From NCBI RefSeq assembly GCF_002893095.1, contig NZ_PKQQ01000002.1:372001-436000 (forward strand): a stretch of DNA of 64,000 nt, given 5' to 3'. The translations under genes and the position numbers were made by a program. Shown piece after piece: positions 40,034-49,838 of the stretch; position 1 is the stretch's first letter; each line of letters starts with the position of its first letter. Origin of the DNA: Stenotrophomonas sp. VV52 (GTDB taxonomy: Bacteria > Pseudomonadota > Gammaproteobacteria > Xanthomonadales > Xanthomonadaceae). Under the pieces are notes generated by a model. That model saw only the letters and a program-made list of their open reading frames with translations, did not search any database and was not told the origin of the DNA.

Positions 40034-42187
40034 GTGAACCGCGCTTCCGTCCCCGGCCTGGATGGCCTGTTGAACCGCCCCTCGGCCGCCGCGCTGCCCG
40101 CCATGCTGCGCGACGCGCTGCTGCAGCGCTGGCAGGCTGACGACGCCGACCACACCCAGGCCGCAGCGTGGCCGGTGCTGGCCGACACCCTGGACGCACT
40201 GGCCCTGCTCTCGGCCGACGACAGCGCGCTGCTGGCGGCGCTGCTGTTTGACCTGCCGTGGCTGCGCGCCGGGCTGGAGGGGTTGCCACTGGGGAGCCAC
40301 AAGGCGGCGGTGGTCGGGCTGCTGGACGGCCTGGATGCGGCCGACCAGGTCTGGGCACTGCATGCCGGGCGCGACGCCGGGCGCAACAGCGAAGGCCTGC
40401 GCCGGCTGCTGCTCTCGATCATCCACGACCTGCGGGTGGTGCCGATCCTGCTGGCCCGGCAGCTGGCGCGGATGCGCGCGGCCGACCGCCTGCCCGAGGA
40501 AGAGCGCCGCGCGCTGGCCCAGCTGACCCGCGACATCCATGCGCCGCTGGCCAACCGGCTGGGCATCTGGCAGCTGAAGTGGGAGCTGGAAGACCTGGCG
40601 TTCCGCCACCTGGAGCCGGAGACCTATCGCCGCATCGCGCGCGAAGTCGACGAAACCCGGCTGGCGCGCGAGCGCTATGTCGAGCACGTCAAGAAGGTGC
40701 TGTCGCGGGAGCTGCTCGCGCAGGGCATCGAGGCCGAGGTCAGTGGGCGTCCAAAGCACATCTACAGCATCTGGCGGAAGATGCAGAAGAAGCGGCTGGC
40801 CTACGAACAGCTGTACGACATCCGCGCGGTGCGGGTGATGGTCAAGGACGTGGCGGCCTGCTACGCCGCGCTGGGCGTGGTGCATTCGCTGTGGGCGCCG
40901 GTGCCCAGCGAGTTCGACGATTACATCGCCCGGCCCAAGGCCAACGACTACCGTTCGCTGCACACCGCCGTGGTCGGCCCGGAAGGGCGCACCATCGAAG
41001 TACAGATCCGCAGCCACGACATGCACGCGCAGGCCGAGCTCGGCGTGGCCGCGCACTGGCGCTACAAGGAAGGCAGCAAAGGCGCGGAGAAGGCCTTCGA
41101 CCGCAAGATCACCTGGATGCGGCAGCTGCTGGAGCAGTCGCAGGAAGGCAATAGCGGTGAACTGGCCGGTGCACTGGATGCCGAGCTGACCGAAGACCGG
41201 GTCTACGCGCTCAGTCCGAAGGACGAGGTGATGGACCTGCCGCAGGGTGCCACGCCGCTGGATTTCGCCTACCACGTACACACCATGGTCGGGCACCGCT
41301 GCCGTGGCGCCAAGGTCAACGGCCGCATCGTGCCGCTGACCTACCGGCTGCGTAGTGGCGACCGGGTCGAGATCCTCACTGGCAAGGAGGCCGACCCGCG
41401 CCGCGACTGGCTGCTGGCCTCCAACGGCTACCTGGCCAGCAACCGTTCGCGCGAAAAGGTGCGTGGCTGGTTCCACAAGCTCGACCGCGCGCGCAACGTG
41501 CAGGCCGGGCGCGACCTGCTCGACCGCGAACTGAAGCGGCTCGGGCTGCAGCAGGCCGACCTGTCCATCGCCACGCGCAAGTTCCACGCCGACAGCGTGG
41601 ACGACCTGTACATCCAGGTGGCACTCGGCGACACCGGCCCGCACCAGGTCAGCCGCGCGCTGCTGGAGGCCGAACGCGCCGCCACCCAGCCGGCCGCGCC
41701 GGTGCTGCCACGGCCGACCGCACGCCGCGACAGCCTGCGCACGTCCAAGTTCACCGTGCAGGGCGTGGGCAACCTGCTGGTGCAGCTGGCACGCTGCTGC
41801 CAGCCGGTGGCCGGCGAACCCATCGTCGGTTACCTCACCCGCACCCGTGGCGTGACCGTGCACCGCACCGACTGCGCCGCGCTGGCACGCCTGTCGGCGA
41901 CCAGCCCGCAGCGCATCCTGCCGGTGGAATGGGGCCAGGCCGGCGGCGGTTACGAGGTCGACGTGGTGGTCGACGCGGTCGACCGGCGCTGGCTGCTCAA
42001 GGACATCACCAACCTGATCGCGCAGGAAGATGCGTACGTGCTGGACATCCACAGCGACAATGTCCGCAACAGCGGCCGCGCGCACCTGCGCCTGCGGCTC
42101 AAGGTGAGCGATTACGGGCAGCTGTCGAACCTGCTCGGAAAGCTGGATGCCTTGCCAGGGGTCAGCGACGCACGGCGTCTGGGCTGA
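40034..42187 (+). CDS. relA: GTP pyrophosphokinase RelA
   Basis: A 717-residue (p)ppGpp synthetase. The N-terminal HD region lacks the HDxxED hydrolase motif, and the synthetase domain carries EFDDYIARPKANDYRSLHTAV, with the acidic ExDD motif typical of RelA rather than the RxKD of SpoT, then RSHDMHAQAELGVAAHWRYKE. TGS (VYALSPKDEVMDLPQGATPLDFAYHVH) and a C-terminal zinc-finger and ACT (RCCQPVAGEP, then DNVRNSGRAHLRLRLKV) follow. It senses uncharged tRNA on ribosomes. GTG start at 40034; no strong ribosome site is seen. Confidence 0.94.
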   Translation: MNRASVPGLDGLLNRPSAAALPAMLRDALLQRWQADDADHTQAAAWPVLADTLDALALLSADDSALLAALLFDLPWLRAGLEGLPLGSHKAAVVGLLDGLDAADQVWALHAGRDAGRNSEGLRRLLLSIIHDLRVVPILLARQLARMRAADRLPEEERRALAQLTRDIHAPLANRLGIWQLKWELEDLAFRHLEPETYRRIAREVDETRLARERYVEHVKKVLSRELLAQGIEAEVSGRPKHIYSIWRKMQKKRLAYEQLYDIRAVRVMVKDVAACYAALGVVHSLWAPVPSEFDDYIARPKANDYRSLHTAVVGPEGRTIEVQIRSHDMHAQAELGVAAHWRYKEGSKGAEKAFDRKITWMRQLLEQSQEGNSGELAGALDAELTEDRVYALSPKDEVMDLPQGATPLDFAYHVHTMVGHRCRGAKVNGRIVPLTYRLRSGDRVEILTGKEADPRRDWLLASNGYLASNRSREKVRGWFHKLDRARNVQAGRDLLDRELKRLGLQQADLSIATRKFHADSVDDLYIQVALGDTGPHQVSRALLEAERAATQPAAPVLPRPTARRDSLRTSKFTVQGVGNLLVQLARCCQPVAGEPIVGYLTRTRGVTVHRTDCAALARLSATSPQRILPVEWGQAGGGYEVDVVVDAVDRRWLLKDITNLIAQEDAYVLDIHSDNVRNSGRAHLRLRLKVSDYGQLSNLLGKLDALPGVSDARRLG

Positions 42188-42216
42188 GCTCACGTGACCC
42201 GCGCTACGCTCACGGA

Positions 42217-43767
42217 ATGAGCCGCCGCCCCGCCCACGAAGATGCCGCGCATGCCGCCCTGCGACGCGTGCGAAGCGAAGGCCGTTGGCAGGCCCGGCAT
42301 GCAGGACGCATCTGGCGCTGGGCGCTGTTGATTGCCGTAGCAGTGTTCGTGCTGCTGGTGGCCTTCGGCCGTCCGCTGGCCAACTGGTTCTGGAACGAGC
42401 CGCAGGTGGAGCAGCTGCTCGACCGCGGCGACCGGGCGCTCGCCGCAGGCCGCCTGAGCGCGCCCGATGGCACCGGCGCACGCGAGTGGTACCAGGCCGC
42501 ACTCGCGCTGGACAGCGACCGGCCGCAGGCGCGTACCGGCCTGGCCCGGACCGGCCGGGCCGCGTTGCAGCAGGCCGCCGCGGCGCTGGACGCCGGCGAT
42601 ACCGCAGCGGCGGAGCGGGCGCTTGCGCTGGCGCGCGAGCTGCAGGTGCCGCAGCGCGATGCCGACGCAGTGGCACGCCGGCTGCGCGACCATGAAAACA
42701 ACGGTGCAGGTATCGGCGCGCTGCTCGGACGCGCCGAATCGGCATTGCAGGCGCAACGCCTGGACGGCAGCGACGACAGTGCGCTGCCGCTGTACCAGCA
42801 GGTGCTCGAGCGCGCGCCCAACAACCTGCGTGCACTGGAAGGGCGCGAGGATGCGTTGTCGGACCTGCTGCAGCAGGCGCGCACCGCAGCTGCGAAGGGC
42901 GACGTGGTCGCCGCCGCCAGCCGCGTGCGCAGCGCCCGCGGCTTCGACCCGGGCCATGTGGACCTGCCGGCCAGCGAGGCGGCGCTCAATGCCGCGCTTG
43001 AAAAGCGCCTGGATGAAGGCCGGCGCCTGTTGCGGCGCAAGCGCTGGGATGCCGCCGGCGAATCCTTCCAGACCGTGCTTGCCGCGCGCCCGGACGACGC
43101 CGGCGCACAGCAGGGACGGCAGGCAGCGATTGAAGGACTGCTGGTCACCACCGCGCGCGAGGCCGCCGATTTCCGCTTCGACCTGGCCGGGCAGGCACTG
43201 CAGTCGGCGCGGGCGCTGGGCGCGACCGAACGCCAGCTGGCCGCTGCGAAACGATCGATGACGCAGGCGCGCGTGGCCGAGCGCGCATTGACCGCGCCTG
43301 CGGGCCCGGCAGGCGCGGTCGAGCCAGCCTTGGGGGCGCTGTTGGAGCGCTTCGACGATGCCCAGGCCCGTGGCGACATCCTGACCCCGCCCGGACGCAG
43401 CGCCTACGACGCGCTGCGTGAGATGCAGGCCCTGGCGCCCCGGGACCGGCGCGTGCGTGCGGCGGCCGTGCGCCTGTTGCCGGCCGCCCAGCAGTGCGTT
43501 GAGGACGGTCTGCGCGAAAACCGGGTGCAGGCGGCAGGGGCCTGCCTGGATGCCTGGGAGACGCTGTCGCGCAGTGGTCCCCAGGCCGATGCGCGGCAAC
43601 GACTGGGCCAGCGCTGGCTGGCGATCGGCAGCGAGAGGCTGGGTCGTGGCGATGTGCAGTTCGCACAGCAGGCGCTGCAGCAGGCCGCACACTGGGGCAT
43701 TCCCGCCTCGGCCGCCGAGTACCAGGCCCTGCAACAGCGGCTGCGCGACGTCGACGCGCTGCGTTGA
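42217..43767 (+). CDS. Membrane-anchored helical repeat protein (TPR-like)
   Basis: A 516-residue protein with a cytoplasmic N-terminal 30 residues rich in Arg, one membrane span (RWALLIAVAVFVLLVAFGRPL, about 33-53) and a long periplasmic helical region with repeating Ala/Leu/Arg blocks of about 35-40 residues (AREWYQAALALDSDRPQARTGL, then similar units) that look like degenerate tetratricopeptide repeats. It starts 30 bases after relA, so may be co-transcribed. No enzyme motif is present. A scaffold role in the envelope is inference. Confidence 0.62.
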   Translation: MSRRPAHEDAAHAALRRVRSEGRWQARHAGRIWRWALLIAVAVFVLLVAFGRPLANWFWNEPQVEQLLDRGDRALAAGRLSAPDGTGAREWYQAALALDSDRPQARTGLARTGRAALQQAAAALDAGDTAAAERALALARELQVPQRDADAVARRLRDHENNGAGIGALLGRAESALQAQRLDGSDDSALPLYQQVLERAPNNLRALEGREDALSDLLQQARTAAAKGDVVAAASRVRSARGFDPGHVDLPASEAALNAALEKRLDEGRRLLRRKRWDAAGESFQTVLAARPDDAGAQQGRQAAIEGLLVTTAREAADFRFDLAGQALQSARALGATERQLAAAKRSMTQARVAERALTAPAGPAGAVEPALGALLERFDDAQARGDILTPPGRSAYDALREMQALAPRDRRVRAAAVRLLPAAQQCVEDGLRENRVQAAGACLDAWETLSRSGPQADARQRLGQRWLAIGSERLGRGDVQFAQQALQQAAHWGIPASAAEYQALQQRLRDVDALR

Positions 43768-43803
43768 GGCTATAGTGCGCGCTTGTTCGAACGTGGATAC
43801 GGC

Positions 43804-44640
43804 ATGACGGTTCTTGTTTCAGGCGCTACCAGCCAGATCGGCCGCTTCCTGTTGCCGCGCCTTGTGGCGGCAGGGGTGCCGGTGCGCGCGCTGAGCCGGC
43901 ATGCGCAGCCGGCGCAACCGGGCGTGGAATGGCAGGTGGGCGACATGCGCGCGTTGGCGGTGCCAGAGCAGCCGCTGCAGGCCATCGTCAGTTTCGCGCC
44001 GCTGGATGCATGGGGCGACTGGTTGGCGAAGCAGGCCGTGGCGCCGGCGGCGAAGATCATCGTGACCAGTTCGATGAGCGTGTTGACCAAGCAGGGTTCG
44101 GCACAACCCGATGAGCAGGCGCTGGTGGCGCTGCTGCAGCGGGGCGAGCAGAACCTGGCGACGCAGGCCAACCGCCTGGGCATGCAATGGACAATCCTGC
44201 GCCCGACCCTGGTGTATGGCGCCGGTGTCGACCGCAGCCTGACTCCGATCGTGGCGCGCGCCCGCCGCACCCGGGTGTTCCCGATTCCAATGGCGCACGG
44301 GCTGCGCCAGCCGGTGCACGCCGATGACATCGCGCAGGCGGTGCTGGCTGCCGTGCAGGGCGATGCCGCTGCGGGCCAGACCCTGCAGATCGGCGGGGGC
44401 GAACGCCTGGATTACCAGCAGATGTTCCAGCGCGTGCATGCCAGCATCGGCACCGCCACGTTGCCGCTGTACCTGCCGGGCATGGCGTTGCGCCTGCTCG
44501 CGGCCACGGTGCCGCGCGCGCGCGGCCCGGTGTCGCGGCTGGAACAGGACCTGGTCGCCGACAACACCGCGTTGACCGCGCTGCTGGGCGTGCGCCCGCG
44601 CCCCTTCGCGCCTACCCCTGGGACCTGGCGGCCTGGGTGA
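43804..44640 (+). CDS. NAD(P)-binding epimerase/dehydratase-like protein
   Basis: A 278-residue short-chain-type protein. The N-terminal nucleotide-binding motif is TVLVSGATSQIGRFL (about 2-16), followed by the RALSRH strand end. The YxxxK motif of classical epimerases is not clear, so it belongs to the atypical group that includes NmrA-like and complex-I-associated members. It has a late LVYGAGVDRSLTPIVARARR segment and a putative lid (LQIGGGERLDYQQMF). The last 29 bases overlap the end of the convergent glycosyltransferase gene. Substrate unknown. Confidence 0.72.
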   Translation: MTVLVSGATSQIGRFLLPRLVAAGVPVRALSRHAQPAQPGVEWQVGDMRALAVPEQPLQAIVSFAPLDAWGDWLAKQAVAPAAKIIVTSSMSVLTKQGSAQPDEQALVALLQRGEQNLATQANRLGMQWTILRPTLVYGAGVDRSLTPIVARARRTRVFPIPMAHGLRQPVHADDIAQAVLAAVQGDAAAGQTLQIGGGERLDYQQMFQRVHASIGTATLPLYLPGMALRLLAATVPRARGPVSRLEQDLVADNTALTALLGVRPRPFAPTPGTWRPG

Positions 44641-46729
44641 AGACCTGCCGCACCGTTTCGCGTGCGGCCTCCAGCGAGAAGTGGTCGGCGACGTTGCGCA
44701 GGCCGGCACAGGACAACTGCTGCCACAGCGCTTCGTCGCGATACAGGCGGACCACAGCGGCGGCAAAAGCGTCGGCGTCGTCGGCCACCAGCACGTCCTC
44801 ACCGTCGCGCAGGTGCATGCCCTCGACCGCGCAGGTGGTGGCCACCACCGGCTGGCCGTGCGCCATGCTCAGGTTGACCTTGCCCTTGACGCCGGCACCG
44901 AAGCGCAGCGGTGCCACCGCGATGCGGACCTCGTCCATGTAGGGGGTGACCACCGGCACGAAGCCGTGGATCTGCACGCCGGGCTGGGTGGCGGCCAGTG
45001 CGTGCAGCGCCGGCGGTACGTCGGCGCCGATGCAGTGGAACTGGACATCCGGCAGCTGCGCGCGGATGTGTGCGAAGACCTCGCCGATGAACCAGTGCAT
45101 GGCGTCCACGTTCGGCGGGTGGCGGAACCCGCCGACGAACACCAGGTCGCGGCGCTGTTCCCAGCGGGCACCGCCACCGGCCACCTCGTGCAGGTTGGAG
45201 ATCAGCGCCACCTGCACATCGGGCGCATCCGCCTGCAGCTGCACGCGCTCGGCGTCGCTGACCAGCACCGTCACATCGCTGTCGGCCATCACGGCCAGCT
45301 CGCGCGTGCGGGTGCGCTCGGCGTTGCGCAGCAGCGCCGCGTCGCCCGCCAGTTCCGCGCCGCGGCGTTCGCGCAGGTAGTGCAGGTCGACCGTGTCGAA
45401 CACGCGGCGCGCTTGCGGCGCGTAACGGTGCAGCAGCGGCAGGCATTCGCTGGCGACGTGGTGGCGGACCATCATCACCACCGCAAAGCGCGGGCCGTGT
45501 TCGCGCAGCCAGGCGCCCACGCCTTCCAGGAACGGCGCGTACCAGACTTCCACGCCCAATTCCTGCAGCGCTTCGGTGGCCGCGCCGACGTGTTCGCGCA
45601 GGGTCGGTACGAACACCACGTGCAGGCCCTCGGCCAGCAGCATGCGGATCAGGTTGTACTGGCGCAGCGAGCCGGAATCGCGGTCGGGCTGCGGCACCCG
45701 TTCGTCCAGGATCAGCACCTGGCGCTGGTTGCGATGAAGGAGTGCAGGGCCGGGCACGCTGCCCGGCGCCAGGTGGCCGGCCAGCACCGGTGCCCACTTG
45801 GCCGCGAACACGCTGCGGTTGCGTACCTGGTAGGCCTTGATCCCGGTGCTGGTATCGGTCCCGTTGCTGGTGCCTTCGTCATGCACCACGCGGCTCGCCG
45901 GCTGCACCAGCACGCGCTTGCCGGCGGCTCGCACCGCGAAGGCCAGGTCGGTGTCTTCGTAATAGGCCGGGCGGTAGCGCGTGTCCAGTCCGTCGAGCGC
46001 GTCCCACAGGGCGCGTGGCAGCATCACGGCGGCGCCGGAGCAGTAGTCCACGTCGCGCAGCGCGCTGTAGCGCGGATCTTCCGGCGACTCAAAGCGCCCG
46101 TAGCTCCAGGCGCTGCCGTCGCTGAACACCACGCCGCCCGATTCCTGCAGGCGGCCGTCCGGATACAGCAGCTGCGAGCCCACCAGCCCCGCGTCGGGCA
46201 CGCGCTGGAAGGTCTCCAGCAGGGCATCCAGCCAGCCCGGCTGCGGCACCGTGTCGTTGTTGAGCAGGACCACGAAGTCGCCCCTGGAGCGGGCCACGCC
46301 GTCGTTGCAGGCTTCGATGAAGCCGCCATTGTGGGCCCGCACCTCGTAGCGCAGGCCCTCGATCCGGGGCATCCACTGCACGGTTTCATCGCTGCTGCCG
46401 TCGTCCACCACCAGGATCTCGCAGGCCACCTGCGGCGGGTGCGCGGCCAGCGCCCGCAGGCAGGCCAGGGTATGGGCGACATGGTTGTATACCGGGATCA
46501 CAATGCTGACCCGCGGTTCAACGCTGTACGGCACCGCGAACGGCGCGAACGGCGTGGCGGCAGGCAGGTACAGCGGCTCGCGCTGCAGCGGCGGCAGGGC
46601 ACGGGTATGCACCCGGATCCGCTGCCAGGTGGCCTGCCACCCCCGTGTCCGCAGGCTGGCCAGGCTGCGCCGGAACAGGCCGATCATACGGTTCAGGAAA
46701 TAGCGTGCATCGGCCAGGGAGGTCGACAT
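44612..46729 (-). CDS. Two-domain glycosyltransferase (GT2 plus GT4-like)
   Basis: A 705-residue protein. Residues about 60-330 form a GT2 (GT-A) domain: VSIVIPVYNHVAHTL, DDGSSDET, LNNDT (metal-binding DxD-type) and YYEDTDLAFAVRAAG (ED catalytic base). Residues about 345-700 form a GT-B-type domain ending with VFVGGFRHPPNVDAMHWFIGEVF, HGFVPVVTPYMDEVRIAVAPLRFGAGVKGKV and a final helix. Two activities in one chain suggest stepwise sugar addition to a surface polymer such as O-antigen or a glycosylated appendage. It lies alone, upstream of a divergent mrcB. The acceptor is unknown. Confidence 0.82.
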   Translation of the reverse strand: MSTSLADARYFLNRMIGLFRRSLASLRTRGWQATWQRIRVHTRALPPLQREPLYLPAATPFAPFAVPYSVEPRVSIVIPVYNHVAHTLACLRALAAHPPQVACEILVVDDGSSDETVQWMPRIEGLRYEVRAHNGGFIEACNDGVARSRGDFVVLLNNDTVPQPGWLDALLETFQRVPDAGLVGSQLLYPDGRLQESGGVVFSDGSAWSYGRFESPEDPRYSALRDVDYCSGAAVMLPRALWDALDGLDTRYRPAYYEDTDLAFAVRAAGKRVLVQPASRVVHDEGTSNGTDTSTGIKAYQVRNRSVFAAKWAPVLAGHLAPGSVPGPALLHRNQRQVLILDERVPQPDRDSGSLRQYNLIRMLLAEGLHVVFVPTLREHVGAATEALQELGVEVWYAPFLEGVGAWLREHGPRFAVVMMVRHHVASECLPLLHRYAPQARRVFDTVDLHYLRERRGAELAGDAALLRNAERTRTRELAVMADSDVTVLVSDAERVQLQADAPDVQVALISNLHEVAGGGARWEQRRDLVFVGGFRHPPNVDAMHWFIGEVFAHIRAQLPDVQFHCIGADVPPALHALAATQPGVQIHGFVPVVTPYMDEVRIAVAPLRFGAGVKGKVNLSMAHGQPVVATTCAVEGMHLRDGEDVLVADDADAFAAAVVRLYRDEALWQQLSCAGLRNVADHFSLEAARETVRQVFTQAARSQG

Positions 46730-46818
46730 CCCGTTACAACTCCAGCTAAGCGGGGAAAACCGGGGGACACGCGCGCCACCATGGCTGCGCTAGACTCGCC
46801 GGACTTTTACATTCTTGC

Positions 46819-49263
46819 ATGCCCGTGCCCCGACGCTACGATTCCGACGACATCGACGAGTTCGAAGACGACACCGAAAGCCACGGTCCACTGTGGCGCC
46901 GCCGCCTGATCACCTGGGGCATGGCCGCCGTGGCGCTGGGGCTGGGCTTCCTGATTCCCTACACGGTGTACCTGAACACCCAGGTCACCCAGCGTTTCGG
47001 TGAGCTGCGCTGGCAGATTCCCACCCGTGTGTACGCGCGGCCGCTGGCGCTGGCGCCGGGCCTGGCGATGGACGCGCAGACGCTCAAGACCGAACTGGCG
47101 GCCTCGGCCTACCGCGACGACGGCACCGGCAAGTCGCCGGCCACGTTCAGCCAGGAGGGCGGGCGTTTCGTCGTTTCCAGCCGCGGCTACAACGACGTGG
47201 ACGGCAAGGTGGCACCGCGCCGGATCGAACTGAGCCTGTCCGGCGGGCAGATCGCCTCCCTGCGCGACGCCGACAGCCGCAAGGCGATCAAGGCCGCACG
47301 ACTGGATCCGGCGCGCATCGCCACCCTGTACGGCCAGAAGCAGGAAGAACGCCGGCTGGTGCGGCTGGAAGAAACGCCCGAACTGCTGGTCACGGGCCTG
47401 CAGGCGGTGGAAGACAAGGACTTCAACCGCCACCACGGCATCGACCTGAGCGGCATCGCCCGCGCGGTGTGGGTCACCGTGCGCTCCGGCGGCCAGAGCC
47501 GGCAGGGCGCATCCACCCTGACCCAGCAGCTGGCGCGCAGCGGCCTACTCGGGATCGGCAAGGAACAGACCGTTACCCGCAAGTTCAATGAAGTGCTCTA
47601 CGCGCTGATCATGGAAGCGCGCTACGACAAGCGCACCATCCTCGAGGCCTACCTCAACCAGGTCTACCTCGGCCAGCGCGGCAGCCAGGCGATCCACGGC
47701 ATGTCCTCCGGCGCCGAATTCTGGTTCGGCCGCGACCTGTCCTCGCTCAACACCGAGCACATCGCGCTGCTGATCGGGCTGGTCAAGGGGCCGTCGTACT
47801 ACGACCCGCGCCGCAATCCCGAACGCGCGCTGGACCGTCGCAACTTCGTGCTCGGCAAGCTGCATGAGAACGGCCTGATCGACGACGCCGAACTGCAGCG
47901 GGCGCTGAAGGCGCCGCTGGGAGTGCCCAAGACCCCGGGCCTGATCGCGGCCAACCGCTTCCCGGCCTACGTCGACCTGGTGCGCCGCCAGCTTGGCCAC
48001 GACTACCCGGAATCGGTGCTGCAGGGCGCCGGGCTGAGCGTGATGACCGGCATGGCGCCGTCGGCGCAGGCCTATGCCGAAGGTTCGGTGACCAGGACCC
48101 TGAAGTCGCTGGAAAACAAGCGTCGCCCCGAGCTGCAGGCCGGCCTGGTGCTGACCGACGTGCACAACGGCGACGTGCTGGCCGTGGTCGGCAGCCGCGA
48201 TGTATCCGAGCCGGGCTTCAACCGCGCCATCGAGGCGCAGCGCCAGGTCGGTTCGCTGCTCAAGCCGTTCGTGTACCTGCTGGCCCTGGCGCAGCCGGAC
48301 AAGTATTCGCTGGCCAGCTTCGTCGACGACTCGCCGGTCACGGTGCAGCTCAGCCGTGGCAAGCAGTGGACTCCGGGCAACGCGGACAACCGCAGTCATG
48401 GCACCGTGCGACTGATCGACGCGCTCGCCCATTCCTACAACCAGGCCATCGTGCGCGTGGGCATGCAGGTAGGCCCGGAGCGGGTCACCCAGCTGATCCA
48501 TGTGCTGGCCGGGCTGAAGGCCGAGAGCAATCCGGCGGTGATCCTGGGGTCGACCGACCAGAGCCCGTATGCGATGGCCCAGTTGTACCAGTTCCTGGCC
48601 TCGGGCGGCGAGATCCAGCCGCTGCATGCGGTGCGTGGCGTGCTCGACCCGCAGGGCAAGCTGCTCAAGCGCTACGACAAGACCCCGGCGCCGGCCCAGG
48701 AAGGCGACTCGATCGCCGCCAACCTGATCAGCATCGGCCTGCAGCAGGTGGTGTCCAGCGGCACCGCGCAGCGGCTCAATGCCGACGGGTTGTCGCGCCT
48801 GCAGGCGGCCGGCAAGACCGGTACTTCCAATGACGGCCGCGACAGCTGGTATGCCGGCTACACCGGCGACCACCTGGCCGTGGTCTGGATGGGCAACGAC
48901 CAGAACGCGCAGACCGGGCTGTTCGGCGCCACCGGCGCCATGCGGGTGTGGTCGGGCATCTTCAGCCGCCTGCCCAGCGCGCCATTGAAGGTCAGCAACA
49001 AAGGCCTGGACTGGCAGCCGGTGGAAGCGGGTGGCACCGCCTCGACCGACGAATCCTGCCCTGGCGCACGCCGGCTGCCGTTCGTGGTCGGCTACGCGCC
49101 GGCGTACGCGCCCTGCGTGGCCCCGACCGCGTTGCCGGAAGGCGAGGGCGGCGAGGGCAGCGAAGGCGGTGGTTGGCGCAGCTGGTTCGGGCTGGACAAG
49201 AAGCCCGACGCCCCGGCAGAACCGGCCCAGGCCGCACCCGCGGCTACTTCCCCCGCTCGATGA
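46819..49263 (+). CDS. mrcB: Penicillin-binding protein 1B
   Basis: An 814-residue bifunctional class A PBP. A short acidic cytoplasmic tail and one membrane span (about 34-54) are followed by a UB2H-like domain (residues 60-180) that marks PBP1b. The GT51 transglycosylase has VEDKDFNRHHGID (catalytic Glu), STLTQQLARS, RKFNEVLYALIME and ILEAYLNQVYLGQRG. The transpeptidase has SLLKPF (SxxK Ser), SYN and KTGTSNDGRD. It polymerises and crosslinks peptidoglycan. The C-terminus is a Gly/Glu/Pro/Ala-rich tail of about 50 residues. Confidence 0.95.
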   Translation: MPVPRRYDSDDIDEFEDDTESHGPLWRRRLITWGMAAVALGLGFLIPYTVYLNTQVTQRFGELRWQIPTRVYARPLALAPGLAMDAQTLKTELAASAYRDDGTGKSPATFSQEGGRFVVSSRGYNDVDGKVAPRRIELSLSGGQIASLRDADSRKAIKAARLDPARIATLYGQKQEERRLVRLEETPELLVTGLQAVEDKDFNRHHGIDLSGIARAVWVTVRSGGQSRQGASTLTQQLARSGLLGIGKEQTVTRKFNEVLYALIMEARYDKRTILEAYLNQVYLGQRGSQAIHGMSSGAEFWFGRDLSSLNTEHIALLIGLVKGPSYYDPRRNPERALDRRNFVLGKLHENGLIDDAELQRALKAPLGVPKTPGLIAANRFPAYVDLVRRQLGHDYPESVLQGAGLSVMTGMAPSAQAYAEGSVTRTLKSLENKRRPELQAGLVLTDVHNGDVLAVVGSRDVSEPGFNRAIEAQRQVGSLLKPFVYLLALAQPDKYSLASFVDDSPVTVQLSRGKQWTPGNADNRSHGTVRLIDALAHSYNQAIVRVGMQVGPERVTQLIHVLAGLKAESNPAVILGSTDQSPYAMAQLYQFLASGGEIQPLHAVRGVLDPQGKLLKRYDKTPAPAQEGDSIAANLISIGLQQVVSSGTAQRLNADGLSRLQAAGKTGTSNDGRDSWYAGYTGDHLAVVWMGNDQNAQTGLFGATGAMRVWSGIFSRLPSAPLKVSNKGLDWQPVEAGGTASTDESCPGARRLPFVVGYAPAYAPCVAPTALPEGEGGEGSEGGGWRSWFGLDKKPDAPAEPAQAAPAATSPAR

Positions 49264-49286
49264 CGTGCATGACAAGGCAGGCTCCG

Positions 49287-49817
49287 ATGACAACGACCCG
49301 TACCGTGATCCGTACCGCTTCCGTGCTCGCGCTTGGCGTGGCACTGGGTGCCTGTGTCTCGACCACGCCGCCGGTGAAACCGCCGGTGGATACCACCACG
49401 CCGGCGCAGCGAATGGCCGCGGTGGACGCTACCGCCGGCAATGACGCGAAGGAACTGGACGTGCAGCCGCTGCGCGACGCCGGGGTTGAAGACCTGCGCG
49501 TGGCGGCCAAGGCCAAGCGCCAGGCGGGCGATCTGGCCGGCGCTGCCGCAGACCTGGATGAAGCGTTGAAGATTTCCGAAGGCGATCCCTCGATCCTGCA
49601 GGAACGCGCGGAAATCGCCCTGCTGCAGGGCGACTGGGCCAACGCCGAAACGCTGGCCCGCAAGTCGGTGGCGCTGGGCTCCAAGACCGGGCCGCTGTGC
49701 CGCCGGCACTGGGCCACCATCGAACAGTCGCAGCTGGCGCGCGGCCAGAAGGAAAACGCGGCGTCGGCGCATGCGCAGCTTGAGGGTTGCACGGTGCCTG
49801 GCATCAAGCGGTACTGA
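49287..49817 (+). CDS. Lipoprotein with TPR-like region
   Basis: A 176-residue lipoprotein (signal LALGVALGAC, Cys about residue 23). After a Pro/Thr linker, a helical region contains RVAAKAKRQAGDLAGAAADLDEALKISEGDPSILQERAEIALLQGDWANAETLARKSVALG, two tetratricopeptide-like repeats. It follows mrcB by 24 bases and precedes yoaA by 22, so is probably co-transcribed with both. It might be a PBP1b partner, by analogy with LpoB, but no LpoB sequence similarity is visible; that idea is inference from context. Confidence 0.7.
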   Translation: MTTTRTVIRTASVLALGVALGACVSTTPPVKPPVDTTTPAQRMAAVDATAGNDAKELDVQPLRDAGVEDLRVAAKAKRQAGDLAGAAADLDEALKISEGDPSILQERAEIALLQGDWANAETLARKSVALGSKTGPLCRRHWATIEQSQLARGQKENAASAHAQLEGCTVPGIKRY

Positions 49818-49838
49818 GCAACCCCGTATCATGTGCCC

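Noticed and set aside
39998..42835. Minus-strand frame of 945 codons
   Set aside because: Shadow across relA and the next gene; Arg/Ala/His-rich and without family features.
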